Made by a program: the position numbers and the translations under genes. The notes under the pieces were generated by a model, which saw only the letters and a program-made list of their open reading frames with translations, made no database searches and had not been told where the DNA came from. A DNA stretch of 64,000 nucleotides from NCBI GenBank assembly GCA_030674185.1, contig CM060307.1, positions 55,080,481 to 55,144,480 of the forward strand, in the 5' to 3' direction. This document shows positions 21,341 through 33,058 of the stretch, one piece after another (position 1 is the first letter of the stretch; each line of letters starts with the position of its first letter). The stretch comes from Monoplex corrugatus (taxonomy: Eukaryota; Mollusca; Gastropoda; Littorinimorpha; Ranellidae).

Positions 21341-21906
21341 AGAAGGGGGAGGAGGGAGTGCATGAGTGTGTGCATGTGTGTGTATGAGAGGTCAGAAGAT
21401 GTTTGAAACAAATGTTTGTTGGTGGATGTTTTCCAAACATAAATCAAAGCTGTTGTAAAGTTGCAAATATATGCATTTGCATGGGCACAGCCCATTTTAA
21501 AATACCACAGACGTAGTTTGTTAAACTGAATGTACTGAGAAGCAAATTAATGGTATATTTAACAATTAAACTATTTATTTGTTCCAGTGGTGGAGAGAGT
21601 GCCATACATATCTAGAAGGGGAGAATGGGAGAATATTATGTGTTACAGTAGTCTGGAATTATCAGCTGTGTTATTATTCCAGCATTTATCTGTTTTGTTC
21701 CTAAAGAAATAGTTGAAAAATGAGGCTATGTGATTCTCTGTGTGTGAATGTTTACGTGAATACATGTATGTGTGTATGCCCTTCAGTTTAATATGTATGT
21801 GCTGTGGGTAATTGGGTATACATGTGGCTGTGTGTGCTGGAAAATGGAAATTATCAATATGGGCTTGACTGTTTAAATATGCATTTGTTCCATTACTGTC
21901 ACATGT

Positions 21907-21947
21907 CACACACACACACACACACACACCACACACACACACACACC

Positions 21948-22046
<99 letters not shown>

Positions 22047-22068
22047 CATACACACACACATACACACA
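21907..22068. repeat. Interrupted (CA)n microsatellite
   Basis: CA array broken by CACCAC, CCC and CAACA variants. Confidence 0.97.
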
Positions 22069-22599
22069 TAGGCACATGGCACATGGACATGAATAGCTTT
22101 ACCTCACATCTGTTAATTAGTGTTATATGGCAATTCTGTTATTCATGAACAATTCTGTTTATTTTAAAGTTTAATCAGAGCGCACATAGCTCTCTTTTCA
22201 CAACTGAGATATGCTGTATCGATACTGCCATTCGGCATTACAAGATTTTATCTCTAGTATTTCAGGACATTATGACATTGTGTGTCTATGTGGGTTTCCA
22301 AAGTCACTGTCTTCCTTTGTCTGCACTTGTCAATGGTCAAATGCTGAAAGATGAAATAAAGAGACTTGCCAGCATTATGATATAATCTGTCAGTGACTGA
22401 GAGTTGTATATTTGGTGTCAAACATGAGATATAGAGAAACTGATGTGAGGCTGCTGTGTTTGGTTTTGATGTATTTTTATGGCAGTAGTGATCTGCTTTG
22501 ATGTAATAAGCATTATTTCAGTTGCTATGTCATGCAAGGCTTTCGAACACACGCATACACCTCTCTCTTCAGATCATTCTTCTCTTCTGCATGATAAGT

Positions 22600-22870
22600 G
22601 ACTTATCACTCACTCTGTCGGTCCATTTTGCTCCAGGTGGAGCATATGACGCAGGCCATTCTCCTGCAACCACGATGACCTTGAGACAGCCATTATAGCT
22701 CATTCATATTTTCCAGGCTTCTTTCATCTCTTGCTAAATTGTGTTCTGCCAGGTTTCTGTTAGGGTTTCTTTTCCCAGGTGGTGACCATGACATAGCAGT
22801 GTTATGGTGGCTGGTTTTGTACATCCAAAGGACGTGTAAGCCATCACCATCTCTTCTTCACCATTTTGAC
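22600..22870 (-). mobile_element. Decayed LINE 3' end
   Basis: Minus strand, across frames: HHLGKETLTETWQNT, QEMKEAWK and VIVVAGEWPASYAPPGAKW, comparable with LINE C-termini that end in ..TWRRT..E..W....L..DR..WR..V.ALC.. text. Stops present. Confidence 0.45.
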
Positions 22871-23099
22871 AATAGGCCTACTGCTGGTGCCAGATCATCT
22901 GGCCACTGCTAAAGAATGGTCATACCTGAAAAAAAAACAGCTTTCTCTGCTAGGTAGGTATGTTTGTATGAATTTACACGCTTAGGTAGGAGGGGGTGGG
23001 GAGGGGGTTGTGCTGGCAGGGGCTGTAGCCTTCGTGAGATCTTGAACATAAAGACTGACGAGTATTGACGAGTACGTGTGGAACAAAATGTTTTAAGTT

Positions 23100-23245
23100 T
23101 TTCAGTTTCAGTTTCTCAAGATGACGTCTCCGCGCTCGGAATGAATTCCATATGCACTAACGTCACAGATGCCACGTGTATGGCGACCATGGCACATGCC
23201 TTAAGCCCGCACATAAACCCATGAGCTGGCCTCAGTGTAATGGGC
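23100..23245 (+). repeat. Dispersed SINE-like repeat, family S2, copy 2
   Basis: TTTCAGTTTCAGTTTCTCAA, GATGACGTCTCCGCGCTCGG and CATAAACCCATGAGCTGGCC align base for base with 327-480. Confidence 0.8.
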
Positions 23246-23529
23246 CGACAGGAGCACATCTGACATCAGTGAAGTGAGACAAGCTTGTCTAGTTTATCAT
23301 GTCATCCGCCATGACATACTGTACTGTCCAACAGCATCCTGTAGGATACCTTTGTAAGAAGGCTGGCGTCGAGGTCAATGGAAAAAGAGCCGAGTGACAA
23401 ATAAAGAATGGACACACCTCAGGGACGCCTGACCAGCGCGCTGCTACGTGTACACGCCCTAGACGATCCAGTCTGTGCCATCAGCGCCCCAGTGACCATG
23501 TTCAGAATTAGATGACCATGATGATGATA

Positions 23530-23740
23530 ACACAACACAACACAACACAACACAACACACACACACACAAAACGCACACACACACACACACCCCTCACAC
23601 CACGCTCACACCCACACACATACACACACAAACGCACACCTCACATCACATACGTACACAAACACACTGACACATATGCACACAGACTACACCATACCGC
23701 ACTGCACCCACACCCACAAACACACACACACACACTCACT
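23530..23740. repeat. CA-rich low-complexity tract
   Basis: (CACAA)n at 23531-23557, then irregular CA with GCAC and TCAC interruptions. Confidence 0.9.
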
Positions 23741-24063
23741 CTCCTCCTGAATTAAGGAGATACCGTGGCATACATTTAAAACGACTACTGAGAGAGTACA
23801 ACTTGATTTATTCAGGTACAAATTTTGTATCCCACTGCGGTAATGATGACCATTTTCAAATCTCACAGGTAAACAGATGCAGAACATTTTGGTGTTTTTT
23901 TTTAAGCAGACACAGGAAGCAATGGAGAGACCTAGTGGTGTAACATGATCACATTTCTTAGCTTTATGATATCCTTGCTTCAAACTTAATTCTTTAGAAT
24001 CTCAACAGGGAACCAGCTGGAATGCTAGTACAATTCAACAGAATGTAGCGTCTGTGAGCCATT

Positions 24064-24064
<1 letters not shown>

Positions 24065-24097
<33 letters not shown>

Positions 24098-24151
24098 GTC
24101 TCTCTGTCTCTCTCTCTCTCCTCTCCCTCTCTCTCCCTTCTCTCTCTCTCA

Positions 24152-24182
<31 letters not shown>
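24065..24182. repeat. (CT)n polypyrimidine tract
   Basis: CT repeats with TTC, TGT and CCC interruptions. Confidence 0.95.
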
Positions 24183-24186
<4 letters not shown>

Positions 24187-24257
24187 TTACGAAAGCTAGG
24201 TCAAAGGTGTAAACCTTTGCTGAATCGCAAATTGCATCAGTTTGGAAGTCATGGCTC

Positions 24258-25118
24258 CAAGGTCAAAGTCACATGGGAAAAAAGCACTTCGTCATAAAGG
24301 TGTGTGAACAGCGTTGTCTCAGGAATGTCCTCTCGGTATTTACGTTCTGTCTCCACTGTTGTGACTGTCGTCTATCGTCTCACTTCAACTCACGTTTTGT
24401 TTCATTTTGATGATTTTTCGAGGTCACATTGACCTTGATGGGATACAAAATCTGAAATGTGTTTTCTGCCACCCTGCACTCCTCTCCCGACATCCACACA
24501 CATCTTTTTACGCATGGCTCTTTCTAGAGAAATAATTGGAAAATAGTGGAAATAGAAATAGTTGGTGTTTTTTGTTCAAAGAAAAGAAGAGGTTGTTAGA
24601 CTGGCTCGATGAACTCGGTCATATACAAAATTTACTTACCGGTAACATTGTTGTAACAATGTATTATTATCTTCGCTTCACGTCGAATGTTATTTCATCT
24701 AACGCTAAGGTCACACTTGCCTTGAGAAGTACAAATCTACAACTAAGATTTCATTTTGAATTTCCTCGGCCGTTTATGATTTGATCATTTTGATTTTCAG
24801 TAGAGCTATTGTAAGCATAAGGAATATTAACCATTGCTACAGAAACAGTCAAAGTTTACAATAAAGAAAGCTCTTGTGTGAACATCAACATTACAATTAC
24901 AGATTGAAATGAACATACTCGCGCTCTAAACTTAGTCAGACTTATTAATGTCAAAATGTTGACGATTTTAGTACAATTCCAAGGTCACAACCACAAGATT
25001 GTTGAAAAATACAAAACTCATAATTACTCCAAGGTTTAAGAACCAAACGGTAATTACATATATATATAAATTTGAATGAGATATAAAGTATCACTGACCC
25101 CAGGTTACATTCAAGGTC
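24258..25118. promoter_or_regulatory. Cluster of nuclear-receptor-like AGGTCA half-sites
   Basis: AAGGTCAAAGTCA (DR1-like) at 24259-24271; a perfect inverted repeat AGGTCACATTGACCT at 24421-24435; further AAGGTCA at about 24708, 24981 and 25112. Whether they work as receptor sites is unknown; they could belong to an unrecognised repeat. Confidence 0.3.
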
Positions 25119-25356
25119 ACCTATGTATTCGGTTTTGTTATCATCTATGACATGAAAAAAAGAATAACAATATGGCTCGATCATTTTATGTCTTTATCAG
25201 TGTTTGGTTCGACCCAACACATCCACATTCTAACTTCATGCCGTTTTAATCTCCCTGGCAAAATACTGCAGAACAAAAATCCAGTTTTATGTGTACAAAT
25301 GTACATGCATATAGGAGAGAGGGGGGATAACAAGAAATGAGTGGTCCTGCGTGAGA

Positions 25357-25374
25357 GGGGGGGGGGGGGGGGGG
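25357..25374. repeat. Poly(G) run, 18 bases
   Basis: Uninterrupted G run; length may be affected by sequencing. Confidence 0.95.
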
Positions 25375-25603
25375 AGACGTTAAACAAACCAAAAAAAAAA
25401 AAAATCCGGTCCAACCCAATTAACTCTAATCCGACCCAAGGTTTGAAGGGATTGTGAGAACAACAGAGGAGGGGGGTTACAATGGAGGTCGCTGGCTTGC
25501 TAATTTGCTGCTTCAGTGGAATTTCTAGTTGGTAAAGGTGGTGGGTGATTACTTGGCGGTTTTGATTAATTCTCTGGTTTGATGGCTGGTTGGTTGGACG
25601 CAA

Positions 25604-25622
25604 AACACACACACACACACAC

Positions 25623-25690
<68 letters not shown>

Positions 25691-25712
25691 CTCTCTCTCT
25701 CTCTCTCTCTCA
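25604..25712. repeat. Compound (AC)n(CT)n microsatellite
   Basis: AC array with one AACA break, passing directly into about 13 CT units. Confidence 0.97.
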
Positions 25713-25854
25713 CTATTCCGTATTTTCATGGATCTGTTTGCACATGTATTAAGAATGTATTTCATGTCACTTTCTGTTATTGGTGTTAATGTGTGTGTGT
25801 GTGTGTATGTGTAAGGTATGTGTACATTCGAAGACAGAAACAAGTAGTAAATAC

Positions 25855-27045
25855 AATATTAAAAAAAAAATCAAAGACAGGAACATGGTATGAAAAAGGG
25901 AAACAAACAATCAAAGAAACATAAAATCAAAGAAGCAAACAAACGAAGAAAAAACAAATAATGAAAGAAACAAACAATCAAAGAAAGAAAGAAACAGTCA
26001 AAGAAAAAACAAACAATTAAAAAAGAAGCAAACATAAAATCAAAGAAGGAAACAATAGAAGAAGGAAAAAACAAAGAAAGATACAAAGAAACAAACAATA
26101 AAAGAATGGAAGAAATAATTCAAGAAACGAAATCAAAGAAAGAAACAAACAATCGAAAAAAGAAACAACCAGCCAAAGAAACAAGCAACTAAAGAAACAG
26201 AAAATCAAAGAAAGAAGCAAAGAATCGAAGAAAGAAACAATTAAAGAAAGAACCAATCGACCAAAGAAAGAAACAAAAAATCAAAGAAAGAAACAAAACA
26301 AAACAAAATCGAAGAAAGAAACAAAAAATCAGGAAAAGAAACAAATAAATCACAGAAAGAAACGAATAATTGAAGAAAGAAACAAACAAATAAAGAAACA
26401 AACAATCGAAGAAAGAAAAATAAAAAAAAAAAAAAATCAAAAACAAACAAACAAACAAACAAACACACACAAAAAGAAAACAAAAAGCAAACAATCGAAG
26501 ACACATCAAAACAAAAACAAAAACAAACAAAAACGAGCAAACAAACAAAAACAAAAAAGAAAAGGAAAAGAAAGAAACAAAGAAAGAAACAATCGAACAA
26601 AGAAAGAAACAATCCAAGAAAGAAACAAGCAATTCAAGAAAGAAACGAACAATCAAAAGAAAGAAACGAACAATCAAAGGAAGAAACAGTCAAAGAATGA
26701 AACAAAACAATCAAAAGAAGGGACATGCAATCAAAGAAAGAAACACACAATCACAAAAAATAAACCACCGAAAAACAAAACAAAAGAAAAACAAAATGAA
26801 GAAAGAAACAAACAAAAACACAAACGACAAAGAAAATAACAATACAAAGAAAAAAGAAAACAAACTATCAAAGAGAGAAACATACAAAGAAAGAAAGAAA
26901 TAAGCGATAAAAAAGAAGAAAAACATACAATAAAAGAAAACGATCAGAAAAAAAGAAACAACAATAACACAAAACAAAACAACAAAAACAAACACAAACA
27001 AACAAACAAAAACAAACAAAAAAAGGAAACAATCAAAACAACAAA
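25855..27045. repeat. 1.2 kb A-rich degenerate array
   Basis: Almost thymine-free strand built from CAAAGAAAGAAACAAACAAT-like words of about 20 nt with many variants. Open frames on either strand are low-complexity artefacts (Phe/Leu/Ser-rich or Lys/Asn-rich). Confidence 0.92.
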
Positions 27046-27972
27046 AACGATACCGATGTAACTTATCCTTGTTGCAAGTGTCGTCAAAGAACAACATTGA
27101 TAATTAAGCCACTAGTGTTTCTTAACTATCATCATCATCGTCGTCGTCGTCATCATCATCATCAGAAGCAGCAGCAGCAAGTAACATGATCACGATTGCA
27201 TCAAATCCCGGAAAATACAAGATTAGTCTACGTCTTCGTCTTTTTTTTTTTCCGTCTTAGCTCCATGAAGACTCATTGGAGCGCCGAACTAAAAAATACT
27301 GTTCACCAGTTTCCTCCAGTTATGTCGGTTGTGTGCCAAAGCCTGGATTTCCGCAGATGGTTACACTGTCCAATGTGCAATGTTTTTAGTGCATATCATT
27401 TTCTGTCTTCCCATCCGTCTTCTTGCCTGAAAAAAGTCCTGTGGTTGTCAGAAAAGAGCTTCAACAGGTGCAGATCGATCTTCTGTGCACATTTGAATGG
27501 GACTGAGTTTCAGTTTCAGTTGATGACATCAGTGTTACAGGTCGATGGTCATTTCGCTGGTTTGAGAGATCGCTTCCCAGGGACAGAGATGATGACTGAG
27601 ATCTTCCAAATTCGGGGACATGACCTGTCTCCAGGGACTGCTGGATCGTGTGAATGAGGACCAGGGCGAGGGAATCACTACATTCCTTGATAGTCTTGCT
27701 GCTGATTCCATTACAGATCTATAAGGTTCAATCAGCTAGACATGAAACATTCTGCGAAAAGACGAGACTAGTACCAGAGAGACTTTGAAAAATTTGGCCT
27801 GTATTGCAAGAAGCGGTCGAGGAGGCACTAAGCAATCTGAAGAAGAAAAGTCATCTGTCGTAAGACGACATCGATCCTTTCTGATCCGTGAAAAAAAAAA
27901 AAAAAAAAAAAAAAAAGTGAAGAAAGGGAAAAAACTCAAGGTCAACAGAACAGTAAGTCTATGTCACTTTTG
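27046..27972. other. Gene-free stretch
   Basis: Contains (ATC)/(GTC) triplets at 27129-27165 and a 26-base A-run near 27890. The frame at 27196-27657 shows no family similarity that I recognise. Confidence 0.45.
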
Positions 27973-28021
27973 ATTTCAATTTCTCAAGCTAGCGTCTCCA
28001 AGCTCGGAATAACTTTCATAT

Positions 28022-28075
<54 letters not shown>

Positions 28076-28110
28076 CACACACACACAAACACACACACAC
28101 ACACACTTTA
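27973..28110 (+). repeat. Truncated S2 repeat grading into (CA)n
   Basis: TTCAATTTCTCAAG, GCGTCTCCAAGCTCGGAATA and CATATGCACACAC: the family's CATATGCACTAAC site has become a CA array that continues to 28110. Confidence 0.7.
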
Positions 28111-28143
28111 AAATCCTTTAGTGAATAGACATTAAATCAAAGA

Positions 28144-28279
28144 CCACACACACACAAACACACACAGATACACACACACACACACACACACATGCGCATG
28201 CATAGGCACACACACGCATATACAGGTACACACACACATACACACACACTGACACACACCGCGCGCGCGCGCGCGCGCA
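28144..28279. repeat. CA-rich tract ending in (CG)n
   Basis: Irregular CA with TA/GC variants, then about nine to ten uninterrupted GC units at 28260-28278. Confidence 0.93.
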
Positions 28280-28372
28280 TACACAAAGTGTGCGAGAAAC
28301 GCGGAAGTCTAAAGAACAGTCCGAGGAATGTGGACTCTGTCACATGTAATACAACACCTAAGGTTACACTTA

Positions 28373-28829
28373 CAGTGGAGTCCATTAATAACGACAACTG
28401 TAATAACGAGAACACTGTAGTAACGAGACATTTTTCAATCCCCGTTTTTTATCCTTCTTAATCTTTAAGAATAAACCATTGGGTTTAACGAGAGTTAGTG
28501 GATAATCATCTCGGTAATAACGAGAGATTTTCTATCCTTCCTGTCACAAAAGTTCTCGCCACTCGCCCCACCCCCACCTCGTCGTCAAGTTCCCGGTAGG
28601 GCACATCTCGTGGTGGCCAGTAACAAAGAAAAACAACGAAAGGCGCGTCCTTGTGCGGTGTGTAATCAAGGGACACTATCGATTAATTATGAACACATCG
28701 ACGGCGCCGGTGCCAAGATTATTTCCCTTTGTTTCCCTTGGTAAATTCGTCATTTGGGAATAACGAGAACTCGGCAATAGCGAGAAAATGTGCCTGGGCC
28801 GTCCGCTCTCGCTATAACAAGTTTCACTG
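28373..28829. mobile_element. pogo/Tigger-like (Tc1-mariner) MITE
   Basis: 457 bp flanked by TA on both sides (28371-28372, 28830-28831). Left end CAGTGGAGTCC, right end reading inwards CAGTGAAACTTGTTATAGCG, with repeated TAATAACGAGA words. CAGTG termini and TA duplication are typical of pogo/Tigger elements. No transposase. Confidence 0.72.
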
Positions 28830-28921
28830 TACTTCTCTATAGCATGATGACTTGTTGTTTTGATCTTTGCAATGTCATATCCATAAAATGACATTTCATG
28901 TTTTCGTATTTGAAACTCAAA

Positions 28922-29481
28922 CTAGCTGAATGACACAGCAACAGTATTGATGAATAATACAGCAATATTATTGATCTCTGTGCAGAGAGGCATCAGTTCA
29001 TTACAAAAATCGAGAAATTTACGATCAAAAATTGTCCTGATTCCGCTGAATATTAATTAACCTATATGTTGACACCCTTCGTGCCTCTTCTGGTGTTATT
29101 TGATTTATTATTGAACTTTTGGATTAGACTTACATACATACTAATACATAATCATACATTGTGTGTGTGTGTGTGCGCACGCGCGCGGGGCCGAGTGTGT
29201 GATTTGAGCTTTCACTGTTTTTGTTGTATGTTAATAGGTGTTATGATTTTTGCAACTTGCCGTTAATACATAGATTTACGTTTTGGAAATGATTGTTTTA
29301 CTTGATGATTTCATTTGGGAAAAACATCGTTGCATAAATTCCAGTGATACGGACAGAGAGAGTGGCAACCATAAGTCTGTCGTATAATGTGAGATGTTTT
29401 CAACGATCATCCCGCTATGCCACGGGACTGACGAGCATACGAACAGAGATCAGTGATATTGCTGTGTCATTCTACTAGCGT
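28922..29481. mobile_element. Candidate non-autonomous element with imperfect inverted ends
   Basis: Left CTAGCTGAATGACACAGCAA and right, reverse-complemented, CTAGTAGAATGACACAGCAA, followed on both arms by TGATCTCTG. About 560 bp. Target duplication not clear. Confidence 0.45.
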
Positions 29482-29681
29482 CAGTCAAATTTTGTGGAAA
29501 TTTTCTGTTATTAGTCAAATTGTAAATTAATAAACAATCAATTCACAAAATTATTCTGAACAGTATCCCTATCTTCCTGAAATTTTGTGCGCTTGCGCGT
29601 GTGTTTGAGCACGAGCGTGTGTATCGCAATGTGTGTGTCAAAATGAGTGTCTATGATTACATGGTTGAGTGCGTGCGTGCT

Positions 29682-29712
29682 GCGTGCGTGCGTGCGTGCG
29701 TGGTGTGGGTGG

Positions 29713-29755
<43 letters not shown>

Positions 29756-29785
29756 TTGTGTGTTGTGTGTGTTGTTGTGTGTGTG

Positions 29786-29862
<77 letters not shown>

Positions 29863-29876
29863 TGTGTGTGTGAGTG
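29682..29876. repeat. Interrupted (TG)n microsatellite
   Basis: GTGC variants at the left, then TG with GTTG and GGTG breaks. Confidence 0.96.
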
Positions 29877-29879
29877 TTC

Positions 29880-30560
29880 AAAGCAGTACTGACGCTGTAT
29901 ACACGGATCCGCCACCAATTGATAGACCAGCCGACCTTGAGTTAGAATAAGTTCAGGCAAAACGGAGATAGGCCTGCGGGCATGTTATACTTATAGGGAT
30001 AGGTTGACGACTTAGCCACCTGTTATTGCATCAGTTCATTACAAAAAAGGAGCACGATCACGCGATAAAGAGAAAACAGTATGGTAATTCACATTATCTG
30101 TAATCAGCTGGGTTTTTTTCCCCCCATACGTTTGCACGTGACAGTCTGCTCAATACTCTAGGATTATCAGTAAGCAGGTCCAGTGGGACCAAATGCTAAC
30201 CATCCTTGAGTAAGGCAGCGTTTTCACATTGCAGATTTCATGTTTAGCCATAATAACTATGATTGGAATTTTTTGTTGTTAGACACGATAGAATTTTTCG
30301 GTGTGATATGTGGGTCACTTTCCTTGGGGAAGTACGTCACCACAGTATAGCGCCAATCCATTTCTTTTTTTGTTTTCCTTGTATGCGTCTGTTTTATTGT
30401 TGTTGTTGTTTTTCTTTTTTTTTCTTTTTCAGTTTTTGCTTACCTTAGAAAGTGGATTTTGTCCCCCGGCAGAATTTTGCGATGGACAAATTTTTGTTGC
30501 TTTGGGATCTTTAACGTGCCTTAAATGCATATGCACTCCAGATCTAGATTTACGTATTGT
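29880..30560. other. Gene-free stretch
   Basis: A SINE-like tail motif (ACCATCCTTGAGTAAGGC) near 30200 and a T-rich run at 30360-30435. No gene seen. Confidence 0.4.
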
Positions 30561-30565
30561 CTCAT

Positions 30566-30773
30566 GAACCAGAAAAACAAGAAAATCGAATCAGAACGCG
30601 TATTCAATACAAGACAAGACAGGCGCAAACTTTCGGCCAACTGGCCTTTGTCAAGCGTGAATGTACGACCACAAACAAACACCAAACACAAAACCACGAG
30701 AAAAAGACTAAAACTTCCCTGCCGCCTCGTCCAGTGGGTCGAATTTACACAAACACACTCACAAACAGGAACA

Positions 30774-30851
<78 letters not shown>

Positions 30852-31020
30852 CACACAACCATACACAAAAACTACACAAACACAACACACACACACACAC
30901 ACAACACACACGCACACACACAGAGTAAAAGTACATGAACAAAGAGCCATGTCCGGAAGGGAAAAAAGCGGAGGAGGAAGAAGTTGGAAATCAGAGAGAA
31001 GGCGGAAATGTAGGTTCGAC
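30566..31020. repeat. Direct duplicate of the following fold-back element (partial)
   Basis: GAACCAGAAAAACAAGAAAA to GGAGGAAGAAGTTGGAAATC aligns with 31157-31612 at a constant offset of about 591 bp apart from CA-array length; it lacks the right inverted arm. Confidence 0.85.
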
Positions 31021-31113
31021 GTAAAACGTGACATTGTATAAAAAAAACTATGAGACAAAAGCAAGACGTGATACAAAGACGCTAATACAAATAAAATGCA
31101 GTCTTAGAGTAAT

Positions 31114-31399
31114 ACGAAATCCAAAACAAGTGCACTGCCCGCGTCCAAGCAAACAGGAACCAGAAAAACAAGAAAATCGAATCAGAACGCGTATTCAATA
31201 CAACAGATAAGACAGGCGCAAATTTTCGGCCAACTGGCCTTCGTCAAGCGTGAATGCACGACCACAAACAAACACCAAAGACAAAACCACGACAAAAAGA
31301 CTAAAACTTCCCTGCCGCCTCGTCCAGTGGGTCGAATTCACACAAACACACACACAAACAGGAACACACACACACACACACAACACACACACAAACAGG

Positions 31400-31449
<50 letters not shown>

Positions 31450-31750
31450 ACACACACACCACAACAACACACACACACACACACAACACACAAACAAACA
31501 CAAAAAACACAAACAAACACACACACACAGAGGTAAAGTACATGAACAAAAGCCAGGTCTGAAAGGGAAAAAAGCGGAGGAGGAAGAAGTTGGAAATCGG
31601 ACATTCACGACTTGACAAGCCGTTGCCGACAAATTTGCGCCTGTCTTGTCTTGTTGTATCGAATACGCGTTCTGATTCGATTTTCTTTTTTTTCTGGTTC
31701 CTGTTTGCTTGGACGCGGGCAGTCGCACCTGTTTTGGATTTCGTATTGTC
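31114..31750. mobile_element. Long-inverted-repeat element with central CA array
   Basis: Left arm about 31114-31255 (TACGAAATCCAAAACA, CTGCCCGCGTCCAAGC, GCGTATTC) recurs reverse-complemented at about 31600-31746. Between them is GGCCAACTGGCCTT, CGTCCAGTGGGTCGAATTC and a CA-rich tract at 31363-31532. No coding capacity. Confidence 0.75.
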
Positions 31751-32084
31751 TGATGCAAAATGTAGCACCAGTAAAGGGTCTTGTGGAGGGGTGGAGGGGA
31801 AAAATAAAATTACTGGGAAATGAACCTGAATTTCACGTATCCTGGGTGGGTGCTTTATTCACGACTATGGCCATATACTTCACTAATGATAATGATGATA
31901 TCGCACGACGAAAAAGATGATACTAGCATACACAATAATGAAAAATCATGATTGCCTGCAACAACAACAACAGTATTAAGAAAGGAATGGCAGTGATAAT
32001 AACGACAATGATGATGGTAAAAATGATGACGGTAGAGATGATAATAATTGTGATACTTCTAGTACTTTTTCGTATGAAAGACAA

Positions 32085-32400
32085 CCGCATTCCATAAATG
32101 CTGCTGTGCGGGGCCACCGTGACCAGGGAAGACCACTAAAACGATACAAGGCAACTCTGAAGCCGACCTCGTCAGCTGTGTCATCGACCATCAACTGGGA
32201 AGAACTGTCCGCAACAAGGTATGCTGGCGACAGCCATTCACACAGGAAAATTACAGTCGGACAGCGCTAAACAGCTGCTGTTCAACAGAAGAGGGACCGG
32301 CTGATATAGAACTCAAGGCTGCAGGGCTCTTTCGCATTCCGAGTAGTGCCTGTGTAGGCACACATGTACCTCAATGATCAGCCTTGTATCAGACTCATAG
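32085..32400 (+). mobile_element. Decayed LINE C-terminus
   Basis: GRPLKRYKATLKPTSSAVSS followed by INWEELSATRYA and AAVQQKRDRL resembles LINE ends of the form GRPxKRYKDxLK..W...A.DR..WR followed by a zinc-knuckle-like tail. Frames broken by stops. Confidence 0.6.
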
Positions 32401-32525
32401 CAGGCGATGAAAACCTGTATGGGTCAAAGGGGAGGCCATTACCATCATACCATCATTATCATCATCGTTACTACTATCAAGCCTACTACTAATCAATCTA
32501 GTTTACAATAGCAGCATCAACAACA

Positions 32526-32630
32526 GAGAAAGAAAGAAAGAAACGAACGAACAACCAACTAACCAGCCAACCAACCAACCAACCAACCAACCAACCAACC
32601 AACCAACCAACCAACCAACCAACCAACCAA
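32526..32630. repeat. (AACC)n microsatellite
   Basis: GAAA/GAAC lead-in, then about 15 CCAA units. Confidence 0.97.
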
Positions 32631-32879
32631 ACAAGAACAACCGTATGCAGTATAATGATGAGAACAATAATCATAACAAATAGTTTAGTGATGATAATAA
32701 CAATTAGGATGGTGACAACCCCACCGCGCTGTTCCTAGGCATCGCATCTCACATGTGGCAATTTTTGTGTTCTGCGGGACTTATTACAGTCCAGATCGAA
32801 CAATGGTATGTAAGGATGGGACTGAGATTAGAACTGATGAGCTTGGCTTTTGTTTCATTTGGGATGTTAGGGTATTTAA

Positions 32880-32940
32880 TCCTTTGACTCCTGCACCTTC
32901 TCTATCAGCATCCTGCATTATCAACCATGCTAGCAAAAGC
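32880..32940. mobile_element. piggyBac-like MITE fragment
   Basis: CCTTTGACTCCTGCACC at the left and CATGCTAGCAAAAGCAAA at the right; the latter is the reverse complement of an internal family word. Confidence 0.5.
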
Positions 32941-32943
32941 AAA

Positions 32944-33026
32944 TAATAATAATAATTAATAATTACAATATTTATATAGCGCAAAATCTCGACAAAATCA
33001 AATCTAAGCGCTGAAACAGACACACA

Positions 33027-33058
<32 letters not shown>

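Noticed and set aside
21643..22077. Long Cys/Val-rich and His/Thr-rich open frames at CA/TG arrays
   Set aside because: Pure microsatellite translation; the same pattern occurs at every (CA)n array in the window.
26189..26677. 162-aa Phe/Leu-rich frame that looks like a membrane protein
   Set aside because: Produced by the A-rich degenerate array read on the T-rich strand; no gene structure.
27196..27657. 153-aa plus-strand frame
   Set aside because: No recognisable domain, no splice context and atypical composition.
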